Shown: one piece after another, positions 12,001 to 22,429 of the stretch
Layout of the letters: every line of letters starts with the position of its first letter
Numbering within the stretch: the stretch's first letter is position 1
Assembly: GCA_019843655.1 (NCBI GenBank)
Contig: JACDQD010000003.1
Span: 9,178,925-9,242,924 of the forward strand
Length of the DNA: 64,000 bases
Reading direction: 5' to 3'
Source: Lethocerus indicus
Taxonomy: Eukaryota > Arthropoda > Insecta > Hemiptera > Belostomatidae
The notes under the pieces: generated by a model
Told to the model about the DNA's origin: nothing
The model's input: the letters and a program-made list of their open reading frames with translations, nothing else
Database searches by the model: none
Translations under genes and position numbers: made by a program

Positions 12001-12479
12001 CTATTAACGGGCAATTATATTAAACATGAAAAAATTTATAAAAGAACACGCGATTGAAATTTAAAAAAAATTATCCGGACAGATTGTACTTTCACCAAAT
12101 CAGTTCGATCACGTTATCATTTAAAACCGTCAAATTGAATACAATGTGATCTTTTTTAACTTAATAACGAAGAGTAGAAATTCTATTAAGAAGGTATAGT
12201 CATGAAATTATATCGGAATAAAGTACAGGACCAAAATTGACAGTGGAGGTACCTATTAAAGAACAGTTCATTTTAAACTGCAGTAAAAATACTATAAACA
12301 TTTTTTTTAACTAACCATAGCTTTTATGTTAAAAATGTATATAGGTTTTTTGAACTCGCGTTGATTACTATAAATAAATATGAGTAATTCTTCTGGATTG
12401 TTAATGTTACTTAGTCAGTAAGGGACCGATATTTAATCATGGTCAGATTTCCTCTCGGTAGTTCCTCATTGGTAAGAAA

Positions 12480-13030
12480 TGCTTCCCAGAAAGAACAGAT
12501 GAAGTCACCGCCCGCCAATGCCGCTGCCGAAATTTCACTATGATTTAGTCGTGTTCAATTCCCACAAACGTTTCCATCAATTCCACATTAGACGCGAGCG
12601 GGCATCAAATAAATCACAGCATCAACCGAAGATTTCGAAATTATAGTTTCCTCGCTGGCGTTACCCCGCGTAAGCCCATCGGGGTAATTAAATTCCGAAA
12701 CCGAGCTAATATTTGTAGTTCGGATTAGGGGGACTGAGGCTTGGAACAAAATCGATTCCGGCCCACTCCGGTCATCGGCTGGGGCATTGTTGAGCACAGG
12801 TTTGGGGTGGGTATTGTGTTTAAAAGAGGGACTCTGTGTTGTGGATGCAGGCGGCGCCCGCTGCTCGTCCACAGGGGGCCCCGCACGCAATGACCATTCA
12901 ACGGCCCACGCCCCCAACCTCCCCTCCCGCTGAATTAAAACTGTCAATTCCACCGCGCCCCCTATTAAAAATTACTAACCGAACCCCCCTCTCGCCCTAC
13001 AACGAAATAAAAATTACGGGGTAAAATTTT
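12480..13030. other. GC-rich island with minus-strand G-quadruplex motif
   Basis: This is one of the longest GC-rich islands. C-runs at 12905-12928 give a canonical quadruplex pattern on the minus strand. A 121-codon minus-strand frame covers most of it without recognisable domains. CpG content is high by eye. Confidence 0.45.
12905..12928 (-). other. G-quadruplex motif (minus strand)
   Basis: C-runs of 3, 5, 4 and 3 on the plus strand are separated by 3, 5 and 1 bases, fitting the G3+N1-7 rule on the minus strand. It lies inside a GC island. Confidence 0.6.
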
Positions 13031-13180
13031 AATCGGCCTCGGTCTCAGCTCTCTGGCGTTTGCTGTGCAAATGCGGTACAAATTAAGAATATATCGCGTT
13101 TAATAAAATTAAAAACAACTGATAAATAAAAATGACAGAGCATATATGTGATTTTCATGTGTTCATATATTTGAAAACAC

Positions 13181-13220
13181 AATTTCTACTCGCAACATAA
13201 TTGATTAATTTTTACTCGCA
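13181..13220. repeat. 14-bp direct repeat, period 26 bp
   Basis: AATTTCTACTCGCA (13181-13194) and AATTTTTACTCGCA (13207-13220) differ at one base. The second copy abuts the start of GC-richer sequence. Confidence 0.65.
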
Positions 13221-13299
13221 GTCCGGCGGGAGTAATTAGCCGATTAAAGGCGTAGATTCATTCGTATGTACACGTTTTATCAATGACATCTTGACCGTG

Positions 13300-13660
13300 A
13301 CCGAAATGACGGTCGATCGGAACGTCCGCAGCTCGCTTTAACGCGTATCTCCGTAATCCGATTTCTCTCGGAGATGAAAAGTGCCAGATAAACGCGAGAG
13401 ATATTAATCCGAAAGGAACCCCCGCTTCGTGGGGCGGGACACGCTAGCGCGGGCCCGGATCACGTGACCGCTGTCCGAGTCATGCGACCTCGTATTATGG
13501 ACAATAATTTTTTTCTCGAGTCGCCGCGAGTGGGAAAATAATTAATTTCTGTTTAAAAGAGAGAAATATCGGAACGCGCGGCCGGAGAAGGGAAGAAAGG
13601 GAAAGTCCAACAGTCACGCCATTCCTCGCAGCCTTTGTTTTCTTCTAGCCCCGCCTAATC
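13300..13660. other. CpG-rich island with E-box
   Basis: The segment contains many CpG dinucleotides, a GGATCACGTGACC element at 13457-13469, GCGCGGCCGG strings and a GACCGT/ACGGTC inverted repeat just upstream at 13293-13314. It could be a promoter or enhancer, but no initiator, TATA element or downstream coding exon was seen. Confidence 0.45.
13457..13469. promoter_or_regulatory. E-box GGATCACGTGACC
   Basis: CACGTG with TCACGTGA flanks is the preferred site of bHLH-leucine zipper proteins such as USF and the MITF/TFE group. The element lies in a CpG-rich island. The same TCACGTGA octamer recurs near 16.23 kb. Confidence 0.3.
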
Positions 13661-14344
13661 TTTGCACTGTGGAGTAAGTAAAATTGTGCCGAATTATTAT
13701 CCCGCGGCACATTTACACAAATGCCAATGATGAGACAAACGGAGACATTATAAAAGTAATGATAAACTCATTTGGGAAAATTTAATGAGTTACGGTTATA
13801 TTATGTTTAATCAGGAACTAATTTCAACCCTGCACTAACTGAATTCTACTAATGATGTCAGGTGAAACAGGTCTAGCCACAGGGTACAATTAGGGGAAAC
13901 AACAAATACTCGCAAATAGTCCGCTTTATAACTACATCAAATCCCAACTACATCACTCATATATCTATTTGTCTCCTGAAAACAGTATTCAGTTAATGTG
14001 GCAAATATATTATCGTTCATTTCTTATGTTTTATTAACATATCGGCTCGGCTATTTCATTGCAAATAGGCAGCGTCTAAACTATTTGCAAAATGTTTATT
14101 TTAAAAACTGATTTGGTAATTCTTGCTCTAGAAATAATAGTATACAGGTATTAAGTGCTAAAGCGTGGAAAAAAATGAGATTTATTCACGCCAAGCCGTT
14201 AGTGTGATCGGGGCACCTTTTCAGCGCCGTAAAAGTACCTTCAAATTTTCCCGCTTGGTTGCTCTTACATTAATTGTGCATATTTCTCTTTGAAGGGACT
14301 ATTTTTGCCGTAAGACCGGCAATTACCCGGCCCATTAGGAAACA

Positions 14345-14352
14345 GGCCGGCC
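14345..14352. other. GGCCGGCC octamer
   Basis: This exact octamer is one of six copies in the window (529, 14345, 15401, 20134, 36272 and 52387). Here it lies within GGCCCATTA-like repeats at about 14330-14357. Confidence 0.7.
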
Positions 14353-16175
14353 CATTTAGTCCCTTGTTTTATCGCAGGCGTCTGCCCACATTAATTGAAC
14401 CAATTTCGGTCATTTCTTAAGTAGGCTTTTCCGAGGAAGGATTTCATTATTTATAGGAAGGGCAACAATTTAGAACCCTCGGATGGTTCCGACCGGGATT
14501 TTGTGTTCCCTTGTATTAGCCGAAAAACGCATTTTAAAGCTTCAATAATGCTTTAATATAACCTTCGATCTCACGAATTCTGCAGATATATATGTACATG
14601 ACAATTAAGTATCGTACTATTACTATAATTATCAACTCTGAATTTTTACTTCAGAGAAATTATTCAACCAACATTGAGAAGTACTAAATATTTCTAATTA
14701 TTCTAAAAATAAATGCTTCTCCAGCGATTCAGTTGTATACGCTCCAACTCCAACCGTAATTTTAATACACTTTCCAAATCCTTCCGGGGGTTGACAGGGA
14801 AATATCCCGAATAAAGGGTAGAAATGGATTTTGCAAAGCCAGACATTATTTATTGGAAAAGCCGGAGCGCACACACTGCATCTCATCGGGTAAATGCGCA
14901 GCTCTCAATCGCATAGCTCCTGCTGACTATCCCCGACCACAGTCGTTTAGTTAAATTCGTCCAGCTAAAGAATATACTCTCCCAGAAGGTTTTTGTCGGA
15001 AGTAGGTTTATTTAAACTTGGAGTGCTTGATGTATAAGTTTATTATATATTTAATAATATACATATCAGTCGTGAATAACAGGCCGTAATAACGATTCTA
15101 CACAGGAAACAAAAATTACTCTTCGCCTATTCTGATTCAGCGATGACAACTTATAGTTAAAAGCAAACAGCAGACAAAATATATCTTCCTTAGTGTTTTC
15201 CGAATTTCAAGACATAAAACAAAGAACATTCACTCTTAGAATATGTTGGAGGGTAAATACAAATAATCTCAACAACCTGAAATATCGAATAATTACAAAA
15301 TTATTCTGGTTCCATCCGTTGAAAGTAAATCCATAAATGATGATACCTTTTGTCACTCAGATCGGAAACATTCGCACAGGCTAAATGTAAAGTCCTGGTC
15401 GGCCGGCCGTTAAAGAAAACCGAGCCCATTCCCTTCCTAATTTATGAAAGCCCCTCTTTGAAGTGCTCGTAGCAGGTTTTCCACTCCTCTCACTCCCGAT
15501 CGATACCTTCTCAAATATTTGGGCAAATGTTTTTGTTTCGAACGACTCTTGTTACGAAGCCGAGACAAATTTTGATAGAGACATCTCATCTGCAGAAAGG
15601 TTTAAAATGCGAACAATTCATTCCTGTGTATAATATCTGTGTTGAGTTTTCAGCCAAAAACAAACACGCAAGAAAACAGAGAATTATTTCTTATACAAAT
15701 ATGAAGAAAAAATTACCTATCCGGGCAACAGATACGTAAATAATCAAAGTTTAGGATCAAGATTAAATCAACAAATACTAACGTAAGTATCCATAATCAG
15801 AATTTCGTTTCTGCACTCGTAAAAACATTTTAGTTATTTAGAACAATCAGAATCGAGAATTCCTTCTCAGAATTTTGTCATACTATCTGTCTGGAATTCA
15901 TGAGAAATTTAGGATAACTTCATTCCACGCCGATATTCAATATTCTTGCCCAGACACCATAAATAAAGTCTAATTTTAATGATTACGTCTAAAAAACAAA
16001 TTATATTTAATTTTCTGGTGCTTAATGGTAATAGGGAATCAATGTTAATTATTAAACACCACTAAAGCAAAGGATGATGTTGAAAGATACAACTAAACCT
16101 AGATTATAAAGTGTTCACCCGCTCCCATGAGAACTGTATCGATTAAAATATTTTTACCTTACCCACGGTTTAAAT

Positions 16176-16213
16176 GGGGCGCGGTTGGGGACGGGAGGAC
16201 GGGGGACGGGGGG
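16176..16213 (+). other. G-quadruplex motif with five G-runs
   Basis: Runs of 4, 4, 3, 5 and 6 G are separated by 7, 2, 5 and 2 bases, satisfying the strict G3+N1-7 pattern with one spare run. It ends 12 bp before a palindromic E-box. Confidence 0.65.
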
Positions 16214-16225
16214 AGTTAGTAATGT

Positions 16226-16237
16226 GATCACGTGATC
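16226..16237. promoter_or_regulatory. 12-bp palindromic E-box GATCACGTGATC
   Basis: CACGTG is flanked symmetrically to give a perfect 12-bp palindrome. bHLH-leucine zipper factors prefer TCACGTGA. The adjacent G-quadruplex motif suggests open, regulatory DNA. Occupancy is inferred, not shown. Confidence 0.35.
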
Positions 16238-16914
16238 TCCGTCCGCCCCTCGGCATAGCTGCCACTTCCAATCCCCGGCTCAAGTTCAACTTTCAATAAT
16301 TAGTTGGGAGCCAAGTGGGCGGGCACGGCGGAACCTCCGACCGTTGTTAACTCAATTGTTTTCGTCCCGAGCGGGGACGAGATGAAACGATGCTGGAATT
16401 TTCCAAATCGTCGTCCAATCCGTGGTTCGTTAATCCTGTTATAAAATGTCCTTTTTTCCCCTTTCCGGAGGATCGACTGAGAACCGTCCTCTCCATCCAC
16501 CTTCCCAATAATTACAACAGAATAATCGTCCCACTCAGAAATCCCATTCACTTCAATTTTATCATAATATTGATGGTGATTTAATAATTATTTTTTTGCT
16601 ATGTAGGCAACAGACTACAGAAATGGCTCGGTCTCGGACATCCGGCTTTCTCGGGACTCTAATAAAACACACGGTAGGAAAATTTATTTTTAACAATTTT
16701 TAACGCTTTATTGATATACGAATTTCAAATATAAGCTTGACTGGTTGAATTTATGGAGGAGTAATTAATTTCGAGACATGAAATAAAAAATGTCTTGCGT
16801 TTATATTTAATAATAAAATTGTGTATCACTTAGTTGTCTGTATCACCTTCTTCAATATTTCATGAATATGTTATCTTTTTTTATAATAAAAATGAATTTT
16901 CTTCACATAAATGG

Positions 16915-17390
16915 GTACATGGGCCTTACATACCTACGTGGTAGTGCCGGTTGTTTAAATCCGGCAAAGGTCCAACCGTTGTAAAAATATCTGTGTTGGG
17001 GAAAGAAAGGACGCGGCCAATAAAAGGTTGGTGAGTGGCGACGGAGGGGTCCGGGGATAAACCCTGGCATGGGGCCGGGTAATGGGGAACTGGCTACCCG
17101 CCTCCAGCTCCGGCCTCGCACGCACAGGCTCGTTAACCGGCTCCCCTCGGGGGCGGCCCCGCATAGCCACCTCCGCCACCCCACCCCCCACATAGCGCTT
17201 CAGAATACGACGATGAACGCAACGCGTGTCACGGCCGACCACCGTCAGACTTCGTTGGACTGACCATGTGGCGTAGCGGTCGGCCTAATTGATCTAGGAG
17301 AGATGGACCTGTCACACATCTATACACATAGCCATCACGAACGAATCCCGGGCTCAAGTTTACGCGGCCATAGTCTCATGGTGGAGACAC
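16915..17390. other. GC-rich island
   Basis: The segment contains CGGCCC, GGGGGCGG and CACCCC strings and ends in a tandem TACATGACTT duplication. Two minus-strand frames (95-96 codons) overlap in different registers, the pattern expected of GC-rich non-coding DNA. No domain is recognisable. Confidence 0.4.
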
Positions 17391-17397
17391 CACCAAT

Positions 17398-17419
17398 TAC
17401 ATGACTTGTACATGACTTT
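17398..17419. repeat. 11-bp tandem duplication TACATGACTT(G/T)
   Basis: Two head-to-tail copies of TACATGACTT plus one base, identical except for the last base, at the right edge of a GC island. Confidence 0.75.
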
Positions 17420-18841
17420 TTTTAACAAACAATTCTGCTCTAGATTCTTCAATGAAAAAGAAAATGTTCAAATCATTCTAACAACACTGGTTCAAAACAA
17501 AATTTCTAATTATGTATGCTAAATAAACATCAAATAATCTAAGACAGCGACGGATTGAGGCCGAAGGGTTAACACTGTAATTTGATTGGGTGGCTAAAAA
17601 TACACGAATCCAGAATTCATGGTAACACGGTTCGGCGTTATTCCGACAGAAACTTGGGCCGATTAGGTTCAGCCAGAGTGAAATGAAACGACGACATCTG
17701 ACATCCTCTGAGTGGCGTCATTCCAAAACTAATTATGGCCCGAGGTCGGGAATTATTGGATCCTCCGTGGCGGTATTCGGCGGCTCGGAAGAACTATGGC
17801 GACCGGACAAACGCGACGGGACAGACAGAGAGATTTCTTCTCGAACGGACTTAATTACTTTCGGAGGAATAATGTATTTTAAGCCAGCGGCGCCGTTTAG
17901 CATTTATATTGGGCCGTCTCTCATCACTCCCTTCACTAAACGTCTCCCATTTATACAAAACAGATATTACACACGAGTCCGGAGTTATGCGTTTAGTAAT
18001 ATCTCAATAATGGTCGTGCATGTTTATGATGTTCTAACAGTGCAGGCTGGATTCGCCACGGGCAACCAACTAAGTGGCTCACCAATCTACTAACGTAAAA
18101 CTACCGAATATGACGAGCGCCAGAAGTGGTCCAGCAAAAGTTAATGTTCCATGAGGAACAACTTCAGAATAATAATTTGAATACATACTCAAAAGATATA
18201 ATCTATTATTAAATAAGCAGCAAATGAGCATTAAATATTTCTCCGGTCATGTTCTGATATATAAATGGGGAGAATAAAATTGACGCAATGAATTCAATAG
18301 GATTCGGATGAGACATCATGCCGTAATAAATAGATTTATTTCAATTTATTTAAGGCAATTAAAATGTAAACAGTTTTTTAATGTAAAAAGCGATGGAGAA
18401 GTGTCAATGACGAGAGGAATCCTGGTGACCGGGGACACTACTTCATAGAAATTGTACCGTTATTTCCAACCGTTTCCCGGATGTTTCAAAATAATGACGC
18501 GCGGAGGCGTCCGTTTCTCTCTTAGTGTTTTATGACCTTTTCAAATAATTATATAATTAATTTAATTGATCAATTCTTCTTCCAATATCTGTTCCACAAT
18601 TCCATGCTCACAGTTCCGTAACCTAATTTTCTTATTTTGTTTTTATATCTCTCAGGCACCTTGGTATTAATGAAAAAAAAAGATTTGCGCAATAGGCCGT
18701 TCCAGAAGAGAAGAACGTAAAAACGTATGGAGGAGGAGGAGGGGTAATGTTCTAAAGCATTAAGTTTTATTCCCGGACATCAAACTGCCGTTTAACGTCA
18801 TAGCTAGAAACCTTTACCGGCATTTACTCCTATTCACCCAG

Positions 18842-18851
18842 CCCCCCCCCC
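18842..18851. repeat. C10 homopolymer
   Basis: Ten consecutive C form an isolated homopolymer beside a small GC patch. No further C-runs lie close enough for an i-motif or quadruplex pattern. Confidence 0.9.
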
Positions 18852-20099
18852 ACTGATGGCTTCGTCCGCGATGGCAGTCCTCCCATCGAATTCCTCAATC
18901 GATAGAGTAATAACCAAACAAATCTCTGTAAAACAGGCTACTATTTTGATCAATCTGGAACATCTAATTTTACCTACGAGTAAAGAGGAATTGTTTTTCA
19001 ACATATTTTGCTGTAATTAAAAGAAAAAAATTATTAAAACTCATTATTTAAGTGGCAATATCCCCCCCCTGCCAGATATTTGACTGAATTATTAAACGAA
19101 GGGTATTTGCGCTGTAAAAACTAGTAATAAAAATAACTCAGTGGACAATAATACCCAACCAGGGCCGGGACTCACGCATACGCGTGCGAATAAAACATTA
19201 AACGATTTTTAGAGTCACTTGGAAAAACGGAGGGAAAAGAGATATCCTTTATAATTGGGGGTTTCCCGGTGAGTCGCCCCATTTACATTTTCATTAGCCG
19301 AACGGCAGGGAAATTTCCTCGGGCCTTGGTCCTAAAACGCGCCCCTTTTAAGAGCTCTTTACTATCCTCAAACTCATATCGATGAAAATCTGTGATTTTG
19401 AAAGGATATTCGGCGTAAAATAACGACAGAACGCAAATTAAAAAATTCGATCATTATTGTATTCAATCTTTATTTTAATTTAAAATATAACCATTAAGTA
19501 ACCGTCTCGGTTCTGTAATAACCGTTATGGCTCTCTCAGTTGGTTTTCTCCCTTATTATATTTGGAATTATTCAAAATTCTAGAAAAGTCTTTACTAAAA
19601 ACATCACTATGTCGTGACTCGGCATACTGTTGAAATTCTTAACATCCATAACAACAACAATATATATTTCATTTATAAGCGTTTGTTTATAGCCTTTTTC
19701 ACCTCAGTACTTTTGCCCGTTTTGTGCTTGAGAGCAAATTTTTATAAAAGGACCTTTTCCTTTTTTTAATAATAATATTCGTAGGTATATAATAATTCTG
19801 TTTCTGTATGTATAGATATACTCCTTGCACCAGGAAAAGATTTTGCTGCAGATTTCGCAGACACGCAAACCGGAATGAACAATCAGCCGTCAAATAATCA
19901 GTCGAGTTTTTATAGATGCACTAAATTTTTGTAACATTATTCAGAGGCCACAAGGCAGTTTTCAGGTGTAAACATTGTACAGAAAAAATCTTCGATACCA
20001 GTTGAACACGCAGCAACTGACAGTAATGAAACGAATGTCGAAAAAAATATGATAAAAAGCTCTGAATTATAATTGTCCGCACTGTATCCAAAAAAGGGT

Positions 20100-20420
20100 C
20101 ATCCTATTTTGTTCTTTCGTCGTATTCACCGGAGGCCGGCCGATGAAACCGCACGAACGCGTTTCAAAGAGGGCCCACAATTCACTAAAAAAAGGAAAGT
20201 TTTAATTTTCATCCGTTATTTTCGGCCCCTCGGGGAATAAATAACGAACCGGGTTTTTTCGGGTTGAGCGTTTTCCGGAAGGCGGCCTTTAATTCTCGGG
20301 GTAGAGGAGAGTGTCAGAATTGAGTTAGGAGGTTGTTAATTGTCGAATTAGCGGGCCGGCTCAGACCAACCCTACAAAGCTCAGACACTTCTTCACTCCG
20401 ACAGGAGGAAAGGATATATT
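20100..20420. other. GC-rich island with GGCCGGCC
   Basis: GGCCGGCC is at 20134-20141 near the left edge, followed by CGG/CCG-rich sequence alternating with TTTTTCGGG and TTTTCCGG strings. No open frame of note lies inside. Function is unknown. Confidence 0.4.
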
Positions 20421-20854
20421 TCAAGACCTCTGTCTATCACCCATTCTTGCCCAGACTTTGAAATAAGGCCCTGTGGGATTTATATTGATTACAGTTCCAA
20501 CGAGCAGAAGGGCTTGGCGAGTGTAGTCGTAATACGCTAAAGATAGGCTACAAAATTTAGCAACGTAATGAGTCCTGTAAATATGATTTTGTGGTAGTGT
20601 TACATAAATATACAGTGTGAGATTAAGTGTGGAAGCGTGTATAAATGAAGAACATCAATAGTCCTTCTACGACAACGTCTCTTACCATTACCTATTGGTT
20701 AGACAAGGAAGCAAAATGGGAACTTTCATTATTCGATATTGTAATCAGATCAAATATTACCGCAAGCGCGATAAGCACAACCAGTAGGAGAATTATAAAG
20801 AATAAAAAAATAGGTTTTTAAAATGGCCATAAGCCATAATTATCTGGTATCTGT

Positions 20855-20874
20855 ATTAATGCATTTGCATTAAT
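20855..20874. promoter_or_regulatory. 20-bp palindromic POU/homeodomain site
   Basis: The sequence ATTAATGCATTTGCATTAAT has 9-bp perfect arms around a TT centre. It contains the canonical POU octamer ATTTGCAT (20863-20870), with TAAT homeodomain cores at both ends. This matches the composite, dimeric sites bound by POU-homeodomain proteins. It is the strongest single regulatory-site candidate in the window; the binder and target gene are unknown. Confidence 0.45.
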
Positions 20875-21157
20875 TTAACGAATTATGATGAATAGCGATG
20901 ATATTTCGAATTCAGCCATAACAGTGAATAAGGTCGTTAAAATTCAAACTGAATTAATCGTTAATATATTGAAAGTAAAGCTTCTTTTAAAATTTATCAG
21001 GCTACCCATGTAGAACTCCAAAATGCCAATGTATCAGTTAAATTTTGTATTATATTCCCAGTAATTTAATTCGCCGCTCAACCAAGCGTAGTACGCGCCT
21101 CACTTTCGGAAATGGAGCTGATGGATGATTAATTTTTAATGGCGTGATGCAGGAGTG

Positions 21158-21228
21158 CTCGGTTAGCCGAGTTGGAATTGCAGCAATTCTGCCTTTAAGC
21201 CCGGAGGTTTGAGAAATTCCAAATTCTC
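21158..21228 (+). other. Three small hairpins with a tRNA A-box-like string
   Basis: CTCGG/CCGAG (21158-21171), GAATTG/CAATTC (21175-21189) and GAGAA/TTCTC (21211-21228) are consecutive perfect stems. TAGCCGAGTTGG at 21164-21175 matches the tRNA A-box pattern. A B box is only approximated (GGTTTGAGAAA), and no acceptor stem pairs, so this is not a tRNA. A degenerate tRNA-derived sequence or coincidence are both possible. Confidence 0.3.
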
Positions 21229-21539
21229 CCCACAAAACGTTGAAACGTCTTAATATTTATAGCCACTATTATTAAAATTCATTCATAATTCATATAATAC
21301 GCGTCCTGTTGCGTTATCTGTTTAAATAATATTTTAATTCATGCAATATTCATTTTGTACCATTCAATTTTTGTTTTTTTATAACCACGTATATGGAAAG
21401 GGTAAATTCCTCTCGCGTTGCAATTTGAAACATTAGCCAGAAAATCAGTTAATTTTCATTTGAGCTTAGCAGAATTATTTTCTCCAGTTCAAAAATCGTT
21501 TATATCGTTTTTCATTCAACGTTTAACTGACGCTACGTC

Positions 21540-21990
21540 CTAAAAGTTAGCGAATCCCAGCCCAGGATCGACTCAGCCTCGGGGAGTTTATATCTGAGAC
21601 GGCAATACATCTCCTGATATATATTAGATCCGTCGGATTTGACTTGTGCGAACCAAAGCCGGGCTTCATTACATTAAACTGATTTCAGGGCTAAAACTCA
21701 AGCAATTTCCGCGGAGCCGACGTCGGCGCTGTCTGTTTGGCGAATCTGAGGGGCCCAGTCAAGACGGACGAAGTCGCAAGTCTGTAATTGTTTGGGAGTT
21801 TCCATCGCCCGCCCCGACTTTCGACGCGCACTATGACGACCGGGCCCAAATTAGCATTTAAATGCTCGCATTTAAATGGGAGCTTGCTCTTGAGATTAAA
21901 GTGTTATCCGGGAAGCACTGGCACGAGTCCGATTGAGTTAAAGAAGAGTTTACCCTCTTCTCCGGCAGGCTGCCCAATGGGAACCCTCCG
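21540..21990. other. GC-rich island with CATTTAAATG duplication
   Basis: CpG-rich sequence (CGGAGCCGACGTCGGCG near 21712) surrounds a palindromic duplication at 21853-21878. Two plus-strand frames (71 and 74 codons) overlap in different registers and are not recognisable. A regulatory role is inferred only from composition and palindromes. Confidence 0.4.
21853..21878. repeat. Duplicated palindrome AGCATTTAAATGCT / CATTTAAATG
   Basis: A perfect 14-bp palindrome (21853-21866) is followed by a 10-bp palindrome (21869-21878). GCATTTAAATG is thereby directly repeated with a 14-bp period inside a GC island. Such phased palindromes suit a dimeric DNA-binding protein. Confidence 0.7.
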
Positions 21991-22402
21991 AAATTCATAT
22001 TTTCTAGACTAGACTTTATTACTACACTTTAATAACATGTAAAATATAATTCCTACCAACAATAAATCCTGTCCTCCTTAGTCAAAATTAAATGAGAATT
22101 TGTTATCACTATTTGGAATCTTGATTCGGATTCTTGATGTTTCTATTCTTAAAAAAGAAAGAGCTACGAAAGGGAAATAAGAATAACGCCAATTATATAC
22201 AATAAAAATCCGATAGAATCGTTCAATAATCAAGTAATTTTTGGATCTCGAGTGATTCTCCCTTTTTCACTGGAAAACGACCAGAAACAATGTTCAAAAT
22301 AATCACTACATGGAGATTATATGAAAACTAAGAGTCACACAACAGTTATAGTTGTAATTAAGTTTTAGTTACTCTTGATTAAAAGACAACATGTATTCCT
22401 TA

Positions 22403-22429
22403 ATAATATATCTAGTGATGATATATTAT
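22403..22429. repeat. AT-rich hairpin with 10-bp arms
   Basis: ATAATATATC (22403-22412) and GATATATTAT (22420-22429) pair perfectly around TAGTGAT. The AT-only composition of most of the stem raises the chance of random occurrence. Confidence 0.7.

Larger units (their letters stand above)
12001..16000. other. Non-coding block with three GC islands
   Basis: Islands lie at about 12480-13030, 13300-13660 and 14180-14520. GGCCGGCC occurs at 14345-14352 and 15401-15408. A 14-bp element ending in TACTCGCA is repeated at 13181 and 13207. The interval 14530-15360 and the stretch after 15600 are AT-rich with nothing recognisable apart from ordinary TAAT cores and A/T runs. A TATA-like octamer TATAAAAG at 12037-12044 stands alone. 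Confidence 0.7.
16150..16520. other. GC-rich island with G-quadruplex and palindromic E-box
   Basis: A G-rich tract at 16176-16213 is followed 12 bp later by a 12-bp palindrome around CACGTG. Further right the segment holds overlapping frames on both strands with no recognisable protein. The compact pairing of structure-prone DNA with a bHLH-type site is the most promoter-like arrangement in the window, though unproven. Confidence 0.45.
16001..20000. other. Non-coding block with GC islands and G-rich tract
   Basis: Islands lie at about 16150-16520, 16915-17390 and 17640-18110. The first carries a G-quadruplex motif next to a palindromic E-box. A C10 run occupies 18842-18851. The 136-codon frame at 17683-18093 (+) overlaps the third island and has no recognisable domain. 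From 18150 to 20000 the sequence is mainly AT-rich, with a GC patch at about 19150-19370. Confidence 0.7.

Noticed and set aside
17683..18093. 136-codon plus-strand frame
   Set aside because: It lies in GC-richer DNA, has no recognisable domain, no visible core promoter, and no neighbouring frame suggesting spliced exons.
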